Assembly: GCA_030549775.1 (NCBI GenBank)
Contig: CM060178.1
Coordinates: forward strand, 70,230,556 to 70,294,555
Direction of reading: 5' to 3'
DNA length: 64,000 bases
DNA from: Tamarix chinensis
Lineage: Eukaryota; Streptophyta; Magnoliopsida; Caryophyllales; Tamaricaceae
The translations under genes were made by a program, and so were the position numbers. Positions 59,881 through 64,000 of this stretch are shown in pieces. The notes under the pieces were generated by a model, which worked only from the letters and a program-made list of their open reading frames with translations, did no database searches and had not been told where the DNA came from. Each line of letters opens with the position of its first letter. The stretch's first letter is position 1.

Positions 59881-61056
59881 ATGGATGGTTGGGTTACATG
59901 GGCGGGCACGTGTGAGGACAAAATAGGGCACATATGGCAGTGGTGGTGTTGGGATGAGCAATTAAGGGAAGGGGGAATGGAAGAGGGCATGCCTAAAGGT
60001 ATTGAGTGATAATAGAAGTGGTAGTTCTTACAATGACGGGCAATAGTGGGGTGAGGAGATGAAAAATAGAGCAAGATAGGATGAGGATGGCTCAGTTGGG
60101 TTCTTAGATGGGAAAAAGAAGGAAAAGGAAAAGAGAAGCCTACATTTGTGTATGTATATACATGCATGCATAGGGAGAGTGGGGATGGAAAAATTGATAG
60201 GGAAAGGAGAGCTTAGTGATTCAGGGGGCTGTGAGGAGAAGGAAAATTGTTAGGGTGCAAGCAAGCAAGGTGTCGAGGTAGGTATTGCAGGTGGGTGTGC
60301 TTGGTTGGTGGTTGCAGGGGCTTAGTGTAGGAAGGTAGAAGAGGTTGGAAGGGGAAATGGAAAGGTAGAGGTGCATCAGAGGAGGTGCATGAGGTTGGTT
60401 TGGCTTGAGGAGGAAAGAAAAGCGAGAGGGGTTTTTGGAACACCAAAGGATGGGTAACATGGAGCACACAAGAGGGGTGTGTTTGGTGTGTGCTGAGGAG
60501 GCATTCTTGGAGCATCTTTAGGATGGTGCAAAGGTTAAGGAACGGAAAATGTGGAAGGAAAGGAAATGAAAGGAACAATAAAGAAAGAATGTGAGTTGGG
60601 TAGGGGTGTAATCCGAGGAAGTAGAAAAGGAAAGGAAGAAGGAGGTGGTTTGAGTTGGAAGGCTAGAGAGGTTGAAAGAAAATTAGAATGAAAAAAAATA
60701 GAAAATGGAAAAATAATAAGAAAAAAAAGGGAAAGGGGAAAAGGAAAAGAAAAAAAAAAGTAAAAAAGAACATAAATATAAGGTTAAGTTAAAATTAGGT
60801 TAGATTTAGGTTTAGGACAAAATTAAAGTATCCATATTGAGGGTATCCAATTAGAAAGATAAATGAAACACACTTTATCGGTTTAGGAAGAAAAAAGGCA
60901 AAAGATAAAAAAAATAGTCAAGGTAATTTATTAAAGAATTTATTCGAGTTTGCGAATTTTGAATTAACAAAAATGTTTAAACTAATATTTAAGGGTGAGG
61001 TTTTGGATAAAGGTTAATCTCTCAAAATTAAGGTTGTAGAATTTCGGAGTGTTACA
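59881..61056 (-). repeat. LTR fragment with purine block, right of nested Tekay
   Basis: Starts ATGGATGG and continues the G-rich text interrupted at 50505. It passes through GAAAGG-rich sequence (60540-60770) and an AT tail like 11290-11585 and 25920-26212, and ends CGGAGTGTTACA at 61056. It is the element-sense start of a minus LTR whose other part is lost. Pro/Ser-rich minus frames (59817-60167, 60213-60578) are composition effects. Confidence 0.7.
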
Positions 61057-64000
61057 TCTCCAATAAGTGATGCAAGACTTGGCCTACAATGAAAGTCATA
61101 CCTACCCATACAATACATTTGTTGGTGTAGAAAAGTTTCCCTAAGTATTTAAAAAAAGAATGTGTTGGAATTAGAGGATATTCCAATTTCTCAAGAGTTT
61201 CCTAATGTGTTTTCAAAGGAGATACCGGTTATGCCACCTGGAGTTGTTAGTGGATCACGGGAACATCCTCCTAAGTATGTCTCAAGATTATCAGCGATTG
61301 AACCAGCTGATAGTAAAGAGCTAGTATTCACTTTTAAGGAGCAATGACTTGTTTGATCAACCTAGGTGTGCTTTGATCTTTTCGAATATTGACTTGAGGT
61401 TAGGATATCAATAGCTATGCATCGTAGAGGCAAACATCAAGAAAACGGCCTTTAGGACACGATAAGGGAACTATGAATTCAAAGTGATGCCTTTTGGGCC
61501 CACCAATGTACTTACTGTATTTATGAACTTGATGATGAGGATCTTATGACCATTCCTAAATCAATTCATCATGATCTTCATAGATGACATTTTGGCATAC
61601 TCTCAAAGTGGAAAGAGAATGAATAGCATATTTGCACGATTTTTTTAGTCTTTAGAGAGCACAAATTGTATGATATACTCTCTTATTGTGAATTTTATCT
61701 TTAGGAGGTTACATTTTTGGGTTATGTGGTTTCAGCATGAGGAGTCACCATAGATTTGATGTATATTTTGGTAGTCCTTGAGTGGAGGGGACCCATGTGC
61801 ATTCCTAAGATTCATAGTTTCCTAGGCCGAGCTGGGTACTATAGGCATTTTTTTAGGACTTCTGCAAGGTAGATCATCCCTTAATAAATCTTTTGAAGTA
61901 CACTATCATATTTTAAGGGCATGATGTATATGAGGGCACTTTTTAGGATTTCAAGTGGCATCCACCTAGAACATTAGTTTTAACTTTGCCATTAAGGTCA
62001 GATGGGTTTGAGGTCTATAATGAAGAGTTAAAGCGTGGTTTGGGTTTTGTGTTGATGTAGCATGGTAAGGTAGTGGCTTATGCTTCTCATTAGTTGAAGT
62101 AGTATGAATAGAACTACATGACACATGATTTGGAGTTGTCTACAGTCGTCTTCGTGTTGAAAATTTGGGTACACTATCTCTATGGGACTCAATGCAAATT
62201 TTTCGTTGGCCATACGAGCCTCAAGTATATATTCACTCAGAAGGAGTTGAACATAAGACAAAAGATATGGCTAGAGTTGGTGGAGGACTACAATATTGAG
62301 TTGACCTCTACCACAAGGGTATGGTTAACGTCATTGTAGATTCCTTGAGTAGGAAGGCACTAATCTCCATAAATTATTATGTGGTAGCTAATTGGTTGCT
62401 TGAGGAGCTCATTGAGATAGGGATAAAGTTGATTAATAGGGTGATTTAGAGGTCTGGATGAGTGCTTTAACAACTACACTGATGATGTTTGATGAGATCT
62501 AAGAGGAAAATGTAGGGATGTCTAGATCGAGAGGATTTAATAGTGCATACAAGATAGTCGAGCTACGAGCTTTCAAATCCATGAGGATGGTAGCATTCGC
62601 TAAGAGGGTTGGTGGTGTGTCCCTCAAAGTTGAACTAATCTTAAGTGCCACATTTTATAGGAGGGTCACTTTACTCTTTAGTTTGTCCAACCAAGAGGGA
62701 ATAAGTTGCACATGAACCTCAAGAGGACCTATTGAAGGCCTCCCATAAAGTGAGAGGTAACGAAGTTTGTGTCAAGGTGTGTAACCTGTCATAAGTTCAT
62801 GATCAAGCATCACCAATGTATAGGGTTAGTTTATCCTTTTGATGAGATGGAAGTATGACTCCATCTTGATGGAGTTTGTGAGTGGACTATTAAGGACTCA
62901 CAACGGGTGTGATATGATCTGGATCATTATCTATCGATTGGCTAAGTTCATAGTTTTTGTGCTAATGAAGTTGATTGAGAGTACAGATCAATTAACTAAT
63001 GCTTACATGATATTTGTGGTGAGTAGGTATAATAGACTTGCCAACATAATCTCTGATAGGCATTTGAGATTTATTCCGCACCTCTAGGGGAAGTTATAGG
63101 AGGTTGTGAGCATAAAGTTGAATATCAATACCACCTTTCACCTAGCTATAGATAGGAAGATTGAGATGATGATTCATACACTAGAGGATATGTTACGGGT
63201 GTGTGTTTTAGAATTCTCAGGTAGTTGGGAGGATCATCAACATTTGGTGGATTTCACATATAGCAATAGTGATCACATAAGTATTGGGATGGAACCCTTT
63301 AAGGCATTATATAGACGCAAGTGAAAGATGCCATTATGTTGGATTAACATCAGTGAGGCAGTTGTGATTAGATTAGAGATGATTGGGGAGATGACTCGGT
63401 AGGATCAGTGGATCCTAGACTAGATGAGGTTATCTTAGAGTCGAGAAAAGAGATATATATATATCAAAAGTGTCTCGGTGACGAAATTGAGTCGAGGGTT
63501 TGAGTTCTATTGAGGGTCTAACCCATCAAAGGGTGTAGAAATTTGATTAGAATGATAAGCTGAGTCTAAGATATATTGGTCCTTATGAGATTCTAGATAG
63601 GGTTAGTGAGGTTGCTTACTGCTTGGAACTTTTACCGGAGTTAGCCTCAATTCATAATGTCTTCCACATCTCATATTTGAGGATGTACATCGTAGATCCT
63701 TTTCACATGATTAGAGATAATGAGATCGAGCTCGATGATTCACTAACTTATGAGGATGTACTCTTGCATATTCTCAACACCAAGGTACGCCAGAGTCGGA
63801 TGAGCTCAATTCCATGTGAGCCGCCATGGAACAAAGGAGTTGACCTGGGAGATATAGAAGGATATGTGTGAGTCTCACCCCAAGCTTCTCGGTACAAGTG
63901 TGTTAGGTTATGGGGTCCTCTATCTTTTAAAGGGGTAGTTCCAAATAGCATAGTATCAACTTCCCTAGAATTCATGACAAAGATTGTTTTTCCTTACATC
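61057..64000 (+). pseudogene. Tekay-like pol relic: RT, RNase H, integrase, near chromodomain end
   Basis: RT linker at 61162 (LELEDIPISQEFPNVFSKEI), followed by loss of about 80 codons of RT, then FSNIDLRLGYQ (about 61380), MPFGPTN, an intact FIDDILAYS box (about 61580) and FLGRAGYY. RNase H at 61980-62340 has two catalytic-site changes (VYNEE for VYSDA, GHTSLKYIFTQ for DHKSLKYIFTQ). Integrase at 62840-63324 (HNGCDMIW; IIYRLAK lacks the first catalytic Asp; IISDRHLRF keeps the second; QTLEDMLR-like HTLEDMLRVCV; YSNSDHISIGMEPF). The C-terminal part at 63620-63870 (ASIHNVFHISYLR; LTYEDVLLHIL) leads to the chromodomain-type end near 63900. Stops and frame changes throughout; the relic runs toward the window edge. 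Confidence 0.8.

Overview
This window looks like flowering-plant nuclear DNA, probably from a eudicot. The evidence is one split gene of a plant-only transcription factor class, GT-AG splicing, AT-rich sequence and many layers of Ty3/gypsy LTR retrotransposons of the Athila, Tekay/Del-like and CRM/Reina-like (chromovirus) types. I see no bacterial-type genes, no CRISPR array and no RNA gene I can support. Coordinates of retrotransposon blocks were set by eye from terminal motifs (TGTAACACC...GGTGTTACA), primer-binding sites, target duplications and conserved pol motifs. Block edges without a terminal motif are approximate.

The only intact gene is a class B heat-stress transcription factor (HSFB2 type) at 12840-14091, with two exons and an 88-bp intron at the family-typical place in the DNA-binding domain. 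It sits in a small pocket (about 11.6-15.5 kb) between repeats. Upstream are a heat-shock element and a leader with short upstream ORFs. These suggest heat/HSF-responsive transcription with possible translational damping, but neither is proven.

Layout: 1-4497, right part of a CRM/Reina-like element (LTR, broken pol, LTR) inserted in a Tekay-like LTR that resumes at 4498. 5772-8763, a solo LTR with target duplication TTAGG inside that Tekay-like LTR. 9330-11585, a truncated LTR. 11.6-15.5 kb, the HSF gene. 15613-20497, a 4.9-kb hAT-like non-autonomous element with an 8-bp target duplication, carrying two large tandem arrays, inserted in a short tandem repeat with TATA-like boxes. 20.7-24.7 kb, AT-rich intergenic DNA with no gene seen. 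24.8-26.2 kb, a truncated LTR. 26.8-27.5 kb, an Athila fragment on +. 27.8-31.0 kb, a probable degraded LTR. 31.0-33.4 kb, a Tekay-like LTR fragment on -. 33.4-41.0 kb, a long Athila pol relic on -, split by a solo LTR at 35237-38899 (target duplication AGTCC) and by a 500-N gap that is probably artificial. 41.0-48.1 kb, a non-autonomous deletion derivative with two LTRs, a PBS and a polypurine tract. 48.1-50.4 kb, a CRM-like gag-pol relic. 50506-59880, a deleted Tekay-like element nested in another LTR fragment. 61.1-64.0 kb, another Tekay-like pol relic that ends near the window edge.

All retroelement coding regions are broken by stops, frameshifts or lost catalytic residues. The points most worth a second look are the hAT-like element with its transposon-borne satellite, the internally consistent nested insertions, the likely false assembly gap, the LTR architecture shared between lineages (pyrimidine-rich leader block plus a private minisatellite), and sequence features of the HSFB2 gene (IFGV in place of LFGV, SUMO-type motif, uORFs, HSE). 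I found no convincing new multi-gene system.
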